NCBI RefSeq assembly: GCF_020171365.1
Contig: NZ_JAIUZO010000002.1
Span: 1,761,001-1,825,000, forward strand
From: Qipengyuania gaetbuli
Lineage (GTDB): Bacteria > Pseudomonadota > Alphaproteobacteria > Sphingomonadales > Sphingomonadaceae
Direction of reading: 5' to 3'
DNA: 64,000 nt
The position numbers and the translations under genes are program-made. Under the pieces are notes generated by a model. That model had not been told where the DNA came from. It saw only the letters and a program-made list of their open reading frames with translations, and did no database searches. Within the stretch, counting starts at the first letter, position 1; each line of letters starts with the position of its first letter. This document shows, in pieces, positions 35,200-42,534 of this stretch.

Positions 35200-36048
35200 A
35201 TGGATCGTCGTGAGCATATCGAGTTTGTGCAGTCGCAATTGCTACCCTGGCAACGCATCGGTGCGGGGCTTGCGCGGCCGGATGCCGAATACAAGATGCT
35301 CAGCCGTGACCCTGAGGGTGGGACTTGCAGTGCATTGATGCGCTATCCTCCTGGCTGGTCGCGCATGGGGCCAGAGCATATCTTGGCAGACGAGGAATTC
35401 TTCGTTCTCGATGGATCACTGGAAATGGATGGCGAACTGTATGAACCGGACAGCTATGCCTTCCTGCCTGCCGGCTGGACCCGCACCAGCATGGCAAGCA
35501 AGAACGGCTGCGTCTTAATTGCATTCTACAATCGCGAACCCGTTCTCGTCGGAGACATGGGCGACTGCGACAAGCGGCGCGCCGTTCCCCACCTTAAGAC
35601 GCGGCAGATGTCATGGGACATGACGCTCAATGACCCCAATCTGCGCCATCTGGGAATCTCGCGAAAGGATCTGCGGACCGATCCGGAGACCGGCGAACGC
35701 ACTTTCCTTTCATTGATTCTCCCGCAGTCCGAACCGCCCGCTGGCAAGGGGCCGCAGGAAAGCCACCCGGTTGTGGAGGAATGTTACATGATTGCTGGCT
35801 CGCTAACAGGGCCGCCCGGCACGATGCATCCCGGCGCCTATTTCTGGAGACCGCCAACTATTCCCCACGGCCCTTACGGTTCCCGTTGGGGTGCGGTCTC
35901 GCTGATCCGTTTCGTGGGTGGCAAGCATGAAAATGTTTGGAGTGACGACCAAGCCGATTTCTCTTTCGACCAAGCCTACGATCCGATCCTTCCTGAGCGG
36001 TTGGAGTACCTGCGCGAATTCACCTGGGAAGGTCCGCTATCTTACTAG
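35200..36048 (+). CDS. Bicupin protein (DUF4437/ChrR-like)
   Basis: 282 aa with two cupin barrels (about 45-120 and 165-250). The first has RYPPGWSRMGPEHILADEEF and the second HPVVEECYMIAGSLTGPPGT with GAYFWRPPTIPHGPYG, giving His/Glu side chains suited to one metal. The function is unknown; relatives include anti-sigma ChrR sensor domains and small dioxygenase-like proteins. The ATG at 35200 is preferred over a GTG at 35191 because the upstream box would place transcription start at the ATG. No Shine-Dalgarno is visible. Confidence 0.75.
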   Translation: MDRREHIEFVQSQLLPWQRIGAGLARPDAEYKMLSRDPEGGTCSALMRYPPGWSRMGPEHILADEEFFVLDGSLEMDGELYEPDSYAFLPAGWTRTSMASKNGCVLIAFYNREPVLVGDMGDCDKRRAVPHLKTRQMSWDMTLNDPNLRHLGISRKDLRTDPETGERTFLSLILPQSEPPAGKGPQESHPVVEECYMIAGSLTGPPGTMHPGAYFWRPPTIPHGPYGSRWGAVSLIRFVGGKHENVWSDDQADFSFDQAYDPILPERLEYLREFTWEGPLSY

Positions 36049-36201
36049 AACATAGCCTCGACTCTCAGTTTCAAAAATGGTGAAGGTTATCGCCCGCGGG
36101 GACTGAATGATGCCAGATCACTTTATTGAACAGCACTGGCAAATGTGGTGCCGAGCACGTCTAGGAATGCGCGATGGTCATGGTGACGGGCCGCATCCAA
36201 T

Positions 36202-36221
36202 AAAACCGCTGGACCGGTTTT
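36202..36221. terminator. Short hairpin, possible bidirectional terminator
   Basis: AAAACCG-CTGGAC-CGGTTTT forms a 7-bp stem with A- and T-runs at its outer edges, 154 nt after the bicupin stop. It is weak because the A-T pairs are part of the stem. Confidence 0.35.
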
Positions 36222-36340
36222 GAAGGGCAGACTTGCAACGACTGCGAGATCATCGCAGAACAAGTCGATTTCCTCGCCAAGGCGAAGGTAACTGGCGTTA
36301 CCAAGACCGGTTGTCGAATCCGCGATCAGACGCTCTCAAA

Positions 36341-36373
36341 GGTCTCGCTGGCACGATCCAGCGGGGCCTTTTT
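36341..36373 (+). terminator. Strong Rho-independent terminator
   Basis: GGTCTCGCTGG and CCAGCGGGGCC form an 11-bp stem with two G-T pairs around the loop CACGAT, followed by TTTTT; AAA precedes it. It lies 290 nt beyond the bicupin stop in a stretch (36049-36712) where no convincing protein gene is seen. It may therefore end the bicupin transcript or a separate short RNA. Confidence 0.65.
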
Positions 36374-36593
36374 CCATGCACGGGTATGGCCTTTGACCCT
36401 TTCGCTTCTGCGCCGCGGAGGCGCAGAAATCCTTTAGGTAAGGCTGCCAAGCGCGCTGAGCACAAAATGGTCCAACGACTGGTTACGGGCCTGGAAAATG
36501 GGAAATTTGATTGCACACCGTACCCGGAACTCCGGTGTTTGGGATACGAGCATTTCTGCGGGCTTCGCCGGCATTTCGGTGTCTGTCGCCACC

Positions 36594-36721
36594 TAATGTC
36601 ATTTGATGTCAGTTTGGGAGTCGCAACTCGCTTACGAGTTGCCTGTCGGTAAGCGCCTAATTTTAAATCAGAAAATAGCGTTTTCCTACAGGGTTGCCGC
36701 TGCCGTAAACTGATGTCAATT
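36594..36721. other. Candidate origin of transfer (oriT)
   Basis: Directly upstream of the mobilization genes. It contains a perfect 8-bp inverted repeat GCAACTCG-CTTA-CGAGTTGC (36623-36642) and three copies of the direct repeat TRATGTCANTT (36594-36604, 36604-36614, 36711-36721), the last covering the start of the accessory gene. MobF relaxases act at such hairpins next to the nick site, and accessory proteins bind direct repeats nearby. The nick site itself cannot be read off. Confidence 0.5.
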
Positions 36722-37075
36722 CAGAGGGGTCATCGGGCCGGCGGGGGCGGCCAAACGTCAGGTGACGCCGTGCGGTTTGCCCTCCAATGCTATGTCGACG
36801 AAGACCTCCATGCCCTCGTGAAAGCGGCTGCTGATGCAGCGCATATGAGCGTCAGCCAGTGGCTGAAACTCACCGTGATCGAGGCGCTGGACGAACCTCA
36901 GGATGAGGCGTTCCGCGATCAGGTTCTGGCCGATCTGCTGTTCACCAAGATCGCGCTCGATGGCTGGCTTCGCACCCACAAGGACAAGGAACTGCGCGAC
37001 CGCGTGGTGATAGCCTACCAACGACGCATCCGGGAGTATCGCGAACGCAAAGCCTTCAAGCCCGAGGGGCGCTGA
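36713..37075 (+). CDS. Small mobilization accessory protein
   Basis: 120 aa. The segment VRFALQCYVDEDLHALVKAAADAAHMSVSQWLKLTVIEAL (about 21-60) reads as a ribbon-helix-helix-like DNA-binding fold, that is a beta strand, then two helices with SVSQWLK. A charged helical C-terminus follows. It sits 3 nt upstream of the relaxase and just after the candidate oriT repeats, the usual place for a relaxosome accessory protein (TrwA/TraY-like role). The family call is from pattern and context only. Confidence 0.65.
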   Translation: MSIQRGHRAGGGGQTSGDAVRFALQCYVDEDLHALVKAAADAAHMSVSQWLKLTVIEALDEPQDEAFRDQVLADLLFTKIALDGWLRTHKDKELRDRVVIAYQRRIREYRERKAFKPEGR

Positions 37076-37078
37076 GCG

Positions 37079-40018
37079 ATGTTGTCGGTGGCCAATGTGC
37101 GTTCGGCTGGCGGGGCTGCCAACTACTTCGCCAAGGACAATTACTATACCAAGGCAGACGCCGATCGATCGGGTATCTGGGTTGGGAAAGGAGCCGAACG
37201 GCTAGGTCTTTCCGGCACGGTCGACGCCAAGGCGTTCGAGGCCATCCTGCGCGGCGAGTTGCCCACTGGCGAGCGCATCGGGCACGAAGCTCAGTATCAC
37301 CGGGCAGGCACGGACCTGACCTTTTCTCTGCCCAAGAGCTGGTCGCTCCTGGCACTCGTCGGCAAGGATCAGCGGATCATCGACGCCTACCGGTCAGCGG
37401 TTGTCGAAACGCTCCAGTGGGCGGAGAACAACGCCGCGCAGTACCGTATCGAAAAGGGCGGGAAAGATCGGCTGCATACCAGCGACAACCTGACTGTTGC
37501 TCTGTACCAGCACGACACCAACCGCAATCAGGAACCGAACCTGCACTTCCACGCGGTCGTCGCCAACATGACGCAGGACAAGGACGGGAAGTGGAGGGCG
37601 CTACGCAATGACAAGCTGTGGCAGCGCAACACGTTGCTCAATGCAATGACCATGGCGCGCTTCCGGATCGAGGTCGAGAAACTTGGCTACCGGATCGGTG
37701 AACTCGGAAAGCACGGAAACTTCGAGGCCAAGGGCATCGACCGGGATGCGGTGATGGCCTTTTCCACGCGGCGGCAGGAGGTGCTCGAAGCGCGGCGTGG
37801 CGGTGGCCTCGAGGCGGGTTTGGTGGCGACGCTGGCGACCCGCGAGGCCAAGCAAAGCGATGTCGATCGCGGTGCCTTGATGGCCCAATGGGAAGGACAG
37901 GCTTGGGAGCAGGGGCTCGACCTCGATGGCATGGTGCGCGCTGCCAGGCTGCGCACGCATGAACTCACGGTAGCGGCTGCAAAGCGGGCGAATGATCGCT
38001 TCAGCTTGCTCGAAAGGGGCAAGGCCATGATTGCCAGCCTCGCCGAGCGAATGGGCATCAAGGAGGGGGATCCGCTCATACCCAGGCGACTGCATCTGAA
38101 AAGCCGCGAAGAGATCGCAACCGCCCATGCGGTCGCATCGGCGGTGCGGCACCTTTCTGAGCGAGAGGCGGCCTTTACCGCTACCGATTTAGCCAAGGCC
38201 GCGCTCGATTTTGGCCTGCCGACGACGATGAATTTAGTCGAGAAGCGTATTGGCCAACTCGCCCAGCAGGGCGCGCTGATGCGCGGGCGAGGCGTGCAGA
38301 AAGGGTGGCTGACAACATCCAATGCATTGGCGCTAGAGACCCGCATGCTGGCGGAGATCGAGAAGGGAAAAGGCGTAGTTCATCCGATCCTCGACGCGAA
38401 GACCGCTGGACAGTTCCTGCAAGCTTCGGCAGCCATCAATTACGGGATGAAACTCAACTTCGGTCAGGAAGCGGCGGGCCGGTTGATCCTGTCTTCAAAC
38501 AATCGCGTCGTAGCCGTTCAGGGTGTTGCAGGGGCGGGCAAATCGAGCGTGCTACGGCCGGTCAACCAGCTTCTGGAAGAACAAGGCAAGAGGGTCGTTG
38601 GCTTGGGTGTCCAGAACACCTTGGTCCGTATGCTGGAGAAGGACACCGGCATTCCATCGATCACATTGCATCGCTTTCTCGGTGGGCATCGAAGGCTGCT
38701 GGATGGCTCCGCTGGCAAAGCAGAGATCGCCGCTGCGCGCGAAGAGTATCTCGACACTGTCCTTGTTCTCGATGAGGCGTCGATGGTCTCCACGCGTGAC
38801 CAGGATCGCCTAATCCGCATCGCCAATCTGCTGCAGGTCGATCGCCTTGTGCTGATGGGCGACGAGAAGCAATTGGGTGCCGTCGAAGCGGGCAAGCCCT
38901 TTGCATTGGCGCAGCGTGTCGGGACAGACACGGCGCGCATGGACCACAATCTTCGCGCCCGTTCTGACACCCTTAAGAAGGCACAACATGCAGCACAGCA
39001 GGGCAAGACCAATGAAGCCCTCGAGCATCTCAAGAATCACATTGTCGAGGTGCAGGAGGACAGCGCGATAGATGCGGCAGAACGGTGGCTGTCGCTGCCG
39101 TCAGCAGAGCGCGAGCGTACATCGATCTTTGCGACGGGCCGTCGTTTGCGCTCGGAGATCAACGAGGCCGTACAAACCGGACTCGCCGCTAATGGCGAGA
39201 TCGGACCAGCAAGAACGAGACTGTCCGTTCTTTCGCGCGTGAATGCAACCCGCGAGGAGTTACGCTACGCACGCAATTATCAAACCGGCATGGTGCTCGA
39301 AGCGGCGAGCCGACAATCGCGGCACGGTTTAGGGCGTGGCAGCCACGAGGTGATGGCTGTCGACATTGGCAAGGGCGTGGTCACGCTTCGCGACGAGCGG
39401 GGCCGTTTGCAGAGGTTCATCCCGTCAAAGCTATCCGCCAGGGGCAGCGACCAATTGCTGCAGCTGTTCGAGAAGAAAGAACTCGACCTTTATACAGGGG
39501 ACGCAATCCGGTGGACGGCGAGCGACCATCAGCGCGGCATGACAAACGCGGATCGCGCAACGGTAACCGCAATCGATAGAGGCGTGGTGACGGTCACGAC
39601 CTCCAGCGGCATGGAGCATAGACTGAAGAAGAACGACCCGATGTTGAAGCGGATCGACCTCGCCTACGCGCTCAACGCCCACATGGCGCAGGGTCTAACA
39701 GCAGATAAAGGCATCGCCGTACTCGACAGCCGCGAGCGGCGACTGCTTTCGCAGCGCAACTTCCTCGTCACGATTACGCGGGTGCGAGACGAGCTTAAAC
39801 TGATCGTCGACAGCCGGGAAAAGGTCGGGCGAGGTATTTCCGCCAATCTGGGTGAGAAATCTTCTGCAGCGGAAGTAACCGAGCGGCTTGGGCAGGCGGC
39901 GGCAAAAGGCGTCCGCGCGGCCCACGTCCAAGCAATTAAACATGCACCACAGGCCGAGCGCGAGAAGGCACCTGAGTTGGCGAAGGAAAGAGCGAAGCCC
40001 TTTGACTTCGGCATCTAA
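37079..40018 (+). CDS. MobF-family relaxase/helicase (TrwC/TraI-like)
   Basis: 979 aa. The N-terminal relaxase domain has candidate catalytic tyrosines Y16, Y22 and Y23 and the metal-binding His triad H145, H156 and H158 (PNLHFHAV). The second half is a RecD-like superfamily 1 helicase: Walker A GVAGAGKSSVL (about 480-490), Walker B LVLDEASM (about 560), LMGDEKQLGAVEAG, and motif VI-like YALNAHMAQGLT. It nicks oriT and unwinds the transferred strand. It is shorter than F TraI but complete. It converges with the integrase, the two stops overlapping by 4 nt. Confidence 0.93.
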   Translation: MLSVANVRSAGGAANYFAKDNYYTKADADRSGIWVGKGAERLGLSGTVDAKAFEAILRGELPTGERIGHEAQYHRAGTDLTFSLPKSWSLLALVGKDQRIIDAYRSAVVETLQWAENNAAQYRIEKGGKDRLHTSDNLTVALYQHDTNRNQEPNLHFHAVVANMTQDKDGKWRALRNDKLWQRNTLLNAMTMARFRIEVEKLGYRIGELGKHGNFEAKGIDRDAVMAFSTRRQEVLEARRGGGLEAGLVATLATREAKQSDVDRGALMAQWEGQAWEQGLDLDGMVRAARLRTHELTVAAAKRANDRFSLLERGKAMIASLAERMGIKEGDPLIPRRLHLKSREEIATAHAVASAVRHLSEREAAFTATDLAKAALDFGLPTTMNLVEKRIGQLAQQGALMRGRGVQKGWLTTSNALALETRMLAEIEKGKGVVHPILDAKTAGQFLQASAAINYGMKLNFGQEAAGRLILSSNNRVVAVQGVAGAGKSSVLRPVNQLLEEQGKRVVGLGVQNTLVRMLEKDTGIPSITLHRFLGGHRRLLDGSAGKAEIAAAREEYLDTVLVLDEASMVSTRDQDRLIRIANLLQVDRLVLMGDEKQLGAVEAGKPFALAQRVGTDTARMDHNLRARSDTLKKAQHAAQQGKTNEALEHLKNHIVEVQEDSAIDAAERWLSLPSAERERTSIFATGRRLRSEINEAVQTGLAANGEIGPARTRLSVLSRVNATREELRYARNYQTGMVLEAASRQSRHGLGRGSHEVMAVDIGKGVVTLRDERGRLQRFIPSKLSARGSDQLLQLFEKKELDLYTGDAIRWTASDHQRGMTNADRATVTAIDRGVVTVTTSSGMEHRLKKNDPMLKRIDLAYALNAHMAQGLTADKGIAVLDSRERRLLSQRNFLVTITRVRDELKLIVDSREKVGRGISANLGEKSSAAEVTERLGQAAAKGVRAAHVQAIKHAPQAEREKAPELAKERAKPFDFGI

Positions 40019-41163
40019 CCGCTCAGGCAAAAATCTGCCCAATCGGCCATCAGCGGCCTGCGTTTATCGAGATAATCCGTGCGCCGATAGGCCGCTTCGA
40101 CCTTGTTGGCGATCGTGTGGGCAAGCGCTGCCTCTGCGACTTCACCCGGATAGTTCGTCTTTTCGGCGACCCAGTCGCGAAAGGACGAGCGAAAACCGTG
40201 AACCGTGTAATCGTCGCCCTTGTCGCGCAGGATTTTGAGCAAGGTCATATCTGACAAGTGTCGACGAGGATTCTGGCCCGGAAAGACTAGAGTGCTCACA
40301 GGGGAGCGAAAGGCTTTCGCTCGCTTGAGGACGTCCATGGCCGCTTCCGACAGCGGGACGACGTGGATGGTTCCTGCCTTCATGCGTTCGGCAGGGATGT
40401 TCCAGAGCTTCTTCCTGAGGTCGATCTCGTTCCAGCACGCACCGCGCACTTCGCCGGAGCGAGAGGCGTTCAGGATCACGAACTCCAGGGCAAGACGGCC
40501 AACCGAGGAGCGCCCGCGCAGCCATGTAATGAAAGCGGGTAGGTCAGGATAAGGCATTGCTGCGAAGTGGCTTTGCTTCTTGGGCTGGCGCGGCAAGCCA
40601 CGGAGTACCGAGCGCATCGGAGCCTCGGTCTCACGAAAGCCCTTTGCGCAGGCCCAATCGAGCACCGACCCGATTCGTTGCCGTACTCGCCTCGCAGTCT
40701 CGGGCTTGGTCAGCCAGATTGGCGAAAGCGCATCGCGGATTGCCGGCCCTTCAATTTCTGAAACGAGTTTGTCGCCGAGAGTCGGAAAGGCATAGGTTTC
40801 GAGAGTCTTGATCCATTGGGCCTGATGCTTGCCGTTCTTCCACGCGGCCTTGTGCTCGTCATGAACGAGCTTGGCGGCGTCGCTGAAAGTGGGGATGACC
40901 AAGGCTTCCTTTTTGCGCTCTGCCAAGACGTCGACGCCCGCCTTTACCTCCTTGCGGAGGGCCCGCGCGGCCTCGCGAGCATCGGCTAGCGGCAGCTCGG
41001 AAAGAGGACCTAAACCGATGTCTCGGCGCTTCCCATTGGCCTGAACCCGGACAATCCAGCTGCCTTTACCCTTTGCAGCGAGTTTGAGGATCAAACCCTC
41101 GCCATCTGAATAGCGGCCAGGTTCAACCAGATTCTTGACCCTCATCGCCGTCAGCTTGCCCAT
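40015..41163 (-). CDS. int: P4-type tyrosine integrase
   Basis: 382 aa. An N-terminal DUF4102-type arm-binding domain (GRYSDGEGLILKL, about 14-80) precedes a core-binding SAM-like domain (about 95-190) and the catalytic domain. Active-site residues seen: R235 (ASRSGEVR), H322-x2-R325 (HGFRSSFRD), H349 and Y359 (EAAYRRTDYLDKRR). It should recombine the 14-bp tRNA core at 41313-41326 with that at 13669-13682. Arm repeats at 41177-41199 lie 13 nt upstream of its start, so the enzyme may repress its own promoter. Confidence 0.95.
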   Translation of the reverse strand: MGKLTAMRVKNLVEPGRYSDGEGLILKLAAKGKGSWIVRVQANGKRRDIGLGPLSELPLADAREAARALRKEVKAGVDVLAERKKEALVIPTFSDAAKLVHDEHKAAWKNGKHQAQWIKTLETYAFPTLGDKLVSEIEGPAIRDALSPIWLTKPETARRVRQRIGSVLDWACAKGFRETEAPMRSVLRGLPRQPKKQSHFAAMPYPDLPAFITWLRGRSSVGRLALEFVILNASRSGEVRGACWNEIDLRKKLWNIPAERMKAGTIHVVPLSEAAMDVLKRAKAFRSPVSTLVFPGQNPRRHLSDMTLLKILRDKGDDYTVHGFRSSFRDWVAEKTNYPGEVAEAALAHTIANKVEAAYRRTDYLDKRRPLMADWADFCLSG

Positions 41164-41176
41164 TGCTTGTTCCTTT

Positions 41177-41199
41177 CAGACCCACATCTAGACCCACAC
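41177..41199. repeat. Right integrase arm repeat
   Basis: Tandem AGACCCACA copies, 22 of 23 bases identical to the left block at 13744-13766 and in the same orientation. It lies between the integrase start and the tRNA attachment core, where arm sites and the int promoter usually overlap. Confidence 0.7.
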
Positions 41200-41312
41200 G
41201 CTGCGCCGGATGAATAGGAACATATAGAGAACTAAGCGGACGACGAAAAGCGAAAAAACGCCGCATTTCTGCGGGTTTGGGGACTATAAGGGATTGATTG
41301 GGAAAAGCGAGG

Positions 41313-41326
41313 TGGCGGAGACGGAG
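41313..41326. repeat. Right attachment repeat inside tRNA-Ser
   Basis: TGGCGGAGACGGAG, the last 14 bases of the tRNA gene read on the plus strand, duplicated at 13669-13682. This is the attachment core that keeps the tRNA functional after integration. Confidence 0.85.
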
Positions 41327-41404
41327 GGATTCGAACCCTCGATACCCGTTACCAGGTATGGCTCCTTAGCAGGGAGCTGGTTTCAGCCACTCACCCACGT
41401 CTCC
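41313..41404 (-). tRNA. tRNA-Ser(GCT)
   Basis: 92 nt including an encoded CCA. The acceptor stem GGAGACG pairs perfectly with CGTCTCC, followed by discriminator G and CCA. Anticodon GCT lies in CTGCTAA, and a long variable arm is present, as in class II serine tRNAs. The T-arm reads GGGTTCGAATCCC. It is the integration target: the gene is intact and the element joins its 3' end. Confidence 0.97.
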
Positions 41405-41433
41405 GCATCGCAAGCCTCGGCTGCGAGGGGCGC

Positions 41434-41462
41434 GCTATAGCTAGGGGGGCACCGGCCATCAA
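41434..41462 (-). promoter_or_regulatory. Promoter of tRNA-Ser
   Basis: On the minus strand TTGATG, a 17-nt spacer and TATAGC give good -35 and -10 hexamers, about 30 nt before the tRNA 5' end. The spacing is ideal for the housekeeping sigma factor. Confidence 0.6.
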
Positions 41463-41628
41463 GTGCAATTCCTCCCTCCACGATTCACCGCTTCCCGGAC
41501 TCGGTTCGGCGCGAATCCGATTCGGTTCATCGCCCTGTCATTGCCCGCCTGCTTGAAAGCGATTCTCCTGTCGCACGTGACCTTCGTTGGCGCGCCTGCG
41601 GGCAGGGTCACGGGAAGGGAATATCGAG

Positions 41629-42423
41629 ATGAATACGGCACGCAGCATCCTAGTCAGCCTGGCCGCAGGGCTCGGCCTGCTTGCGACGCCCCTTGCGGCA
41701 CAGGTCGAAACGGTCGACCCCGATGCCGCCTATGAAGCGGTCATCGACGGCGACCTGGAAGAGGCGCCGGGCGAGCCTTCGCCCTATGCGGACTCCGAAA
41801 CGCAGCCGGCCATCGAGCTGCCCGAATTCGAGGACGAGGCTGCTCCGGCCGAATCCGGCGCCCCGCCTGTCTGGTCGGAACAGTCCGCCGAAGAAGCAGC
41901 GTCCGCGCGCGTCGCGAGCGCCAATGTCGACGATCCGTCCACCACCTACCGCGAGGATGACCTCATCGGCGCGGCAGAGGGCGTGTTCGGCAAGGGCGCC
42001 GAAGGCCTGGCGCAGATGATCAAGAAACTGCTCGCCGACCAGGGCGAGCCCAACGGCTACATCGTCGGCCGCGAGGCAGGCGGCGCATTCGTCGTCGGCG
42101 CGCGCTACGGTTCGGGCACGCTGTTCCACAAGGTGGAAGGCGAAATGCCGGTATACTGGACCGGCCCCTCGATCGGCTTCGATGCTGGCGCAAACGCCGG
42201 CAGCACCTTCGTGCTCGTCTACAACCTCTACGACACTGAAGAGCTTTACGAGCGCTTCCCCGCCGCGGAAGGGCAGGCCTACCTCATCGGCGGCCTCACC
42301 GCGAGCTACGTGCGCAAGGGCGACGTCGTCCTCATTCCGATCCGCATGGGTGCAGGGCTCCGGCTCGGCGTCAACGCGGGCTACATGCGTTTTTCCAAGA
42401 AGCAGCGCTGGCTGCCGTTCTGA
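41629..42423 (+). CDS. DUF1134/EipA-like envelope protein
   Basis: 264-aa exported protein. The signal peptide ends at TPLAAQVE, followed by an acidic low-complexity stretch (about 25-100) and the DUF1134 domain from about 120. The domain is Gly-rich: GREAGGAFVVGARYGSG, WTGPSIGFDAGANAG and GLTASYVRKGDVVLIPIRMGAGLRLGVN read in pieces. In Brucella the member EipA supports envelope integrity. The ATG at 41629 with GGAAGGGA upstream is chosen over an in-frame TTG at 41587. A strong terminator follows. Confidence 0.88.
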   Translation: MNTARSILVSLAAGLGLLATPLAAQVETVDPDAAYEAVIDGDLEEAPGEPSPYADSETQPAIELPEFEDEAAPAESGAPPVWSEQSAEEAASARVASANVDDPSTTYREDDLIGAAEGVFGKGAEGLAQMIKKLLADQGEPNGYIVGREAGGAFVVGARYGSGTLFHKVEGEMPVYWTGPSIGFDAGANAGSTFVLVYNLYDTEELYERFPAAEGQAYLIGGLTASYVRKGDVVLIPIRMGAGLRLGVNAGYMRFSKKQRWLPF

Positions 42424-42478
42424 GCCTCCAAAGGGCTGCCCCGAGCAGAGGTCGCACTCACAACAAGGGCTCCTATAC

Positions 42479-42507
42479 GGGCCGCAACCGAATTCCGGTT
42501 GCGGCCC
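42479..42507 (+). terminator. Rho-independent terminator after the EipA-like gene
   Basis: A perfect 12-bp stem GGGCCGCAACCG/CGGTTGCGGCCC with loop AATTC, followed by TTCGTTTGTT. It lies 56 nt after the stop and 28 nt before the aminotransferase start. Confidence 0.8.
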
Positions 42508-42534
42508 TTCGTTTGTTGGGCGAAAGGGGCGCCC

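Larger units (their letters stand above)
13669..41326. mobile_element. Integrative mobilizable element in tRNA-Ser(GCT) carrying nitrate respiration genes
   Basis: A 27.6 kb element bounded by the direct repeat TGGCGGAGACGGAG (13669-13682 and 41313-41326). The right copy is the 3' end of an intact tRNA-Ser gene; the left copy is an isolated tRNA fragment. A P4-type integrase lies immediately inside the tRNA end. Near-identical tandem arm repeats lie 61 bp and 113 bp inside the left and right cores. A MobF relaxase and an accessory protein are present, but no secretion channel, coupling protein or replication gene, so transfer must depend on another element. Cargo: narK-narGHJI, molybdopterin genes, nnrS, regulator, porin, carbonic anhydrase and others. 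Confidence 0.85.

Noticed and set aside
36233..36652. 139-codon plus-strand frame in the mobilization leader
   Set aside because: It runs through a terminator and candidate oriT repeats, the composition is Arg-rich, and no ribosome-binding site was seen.
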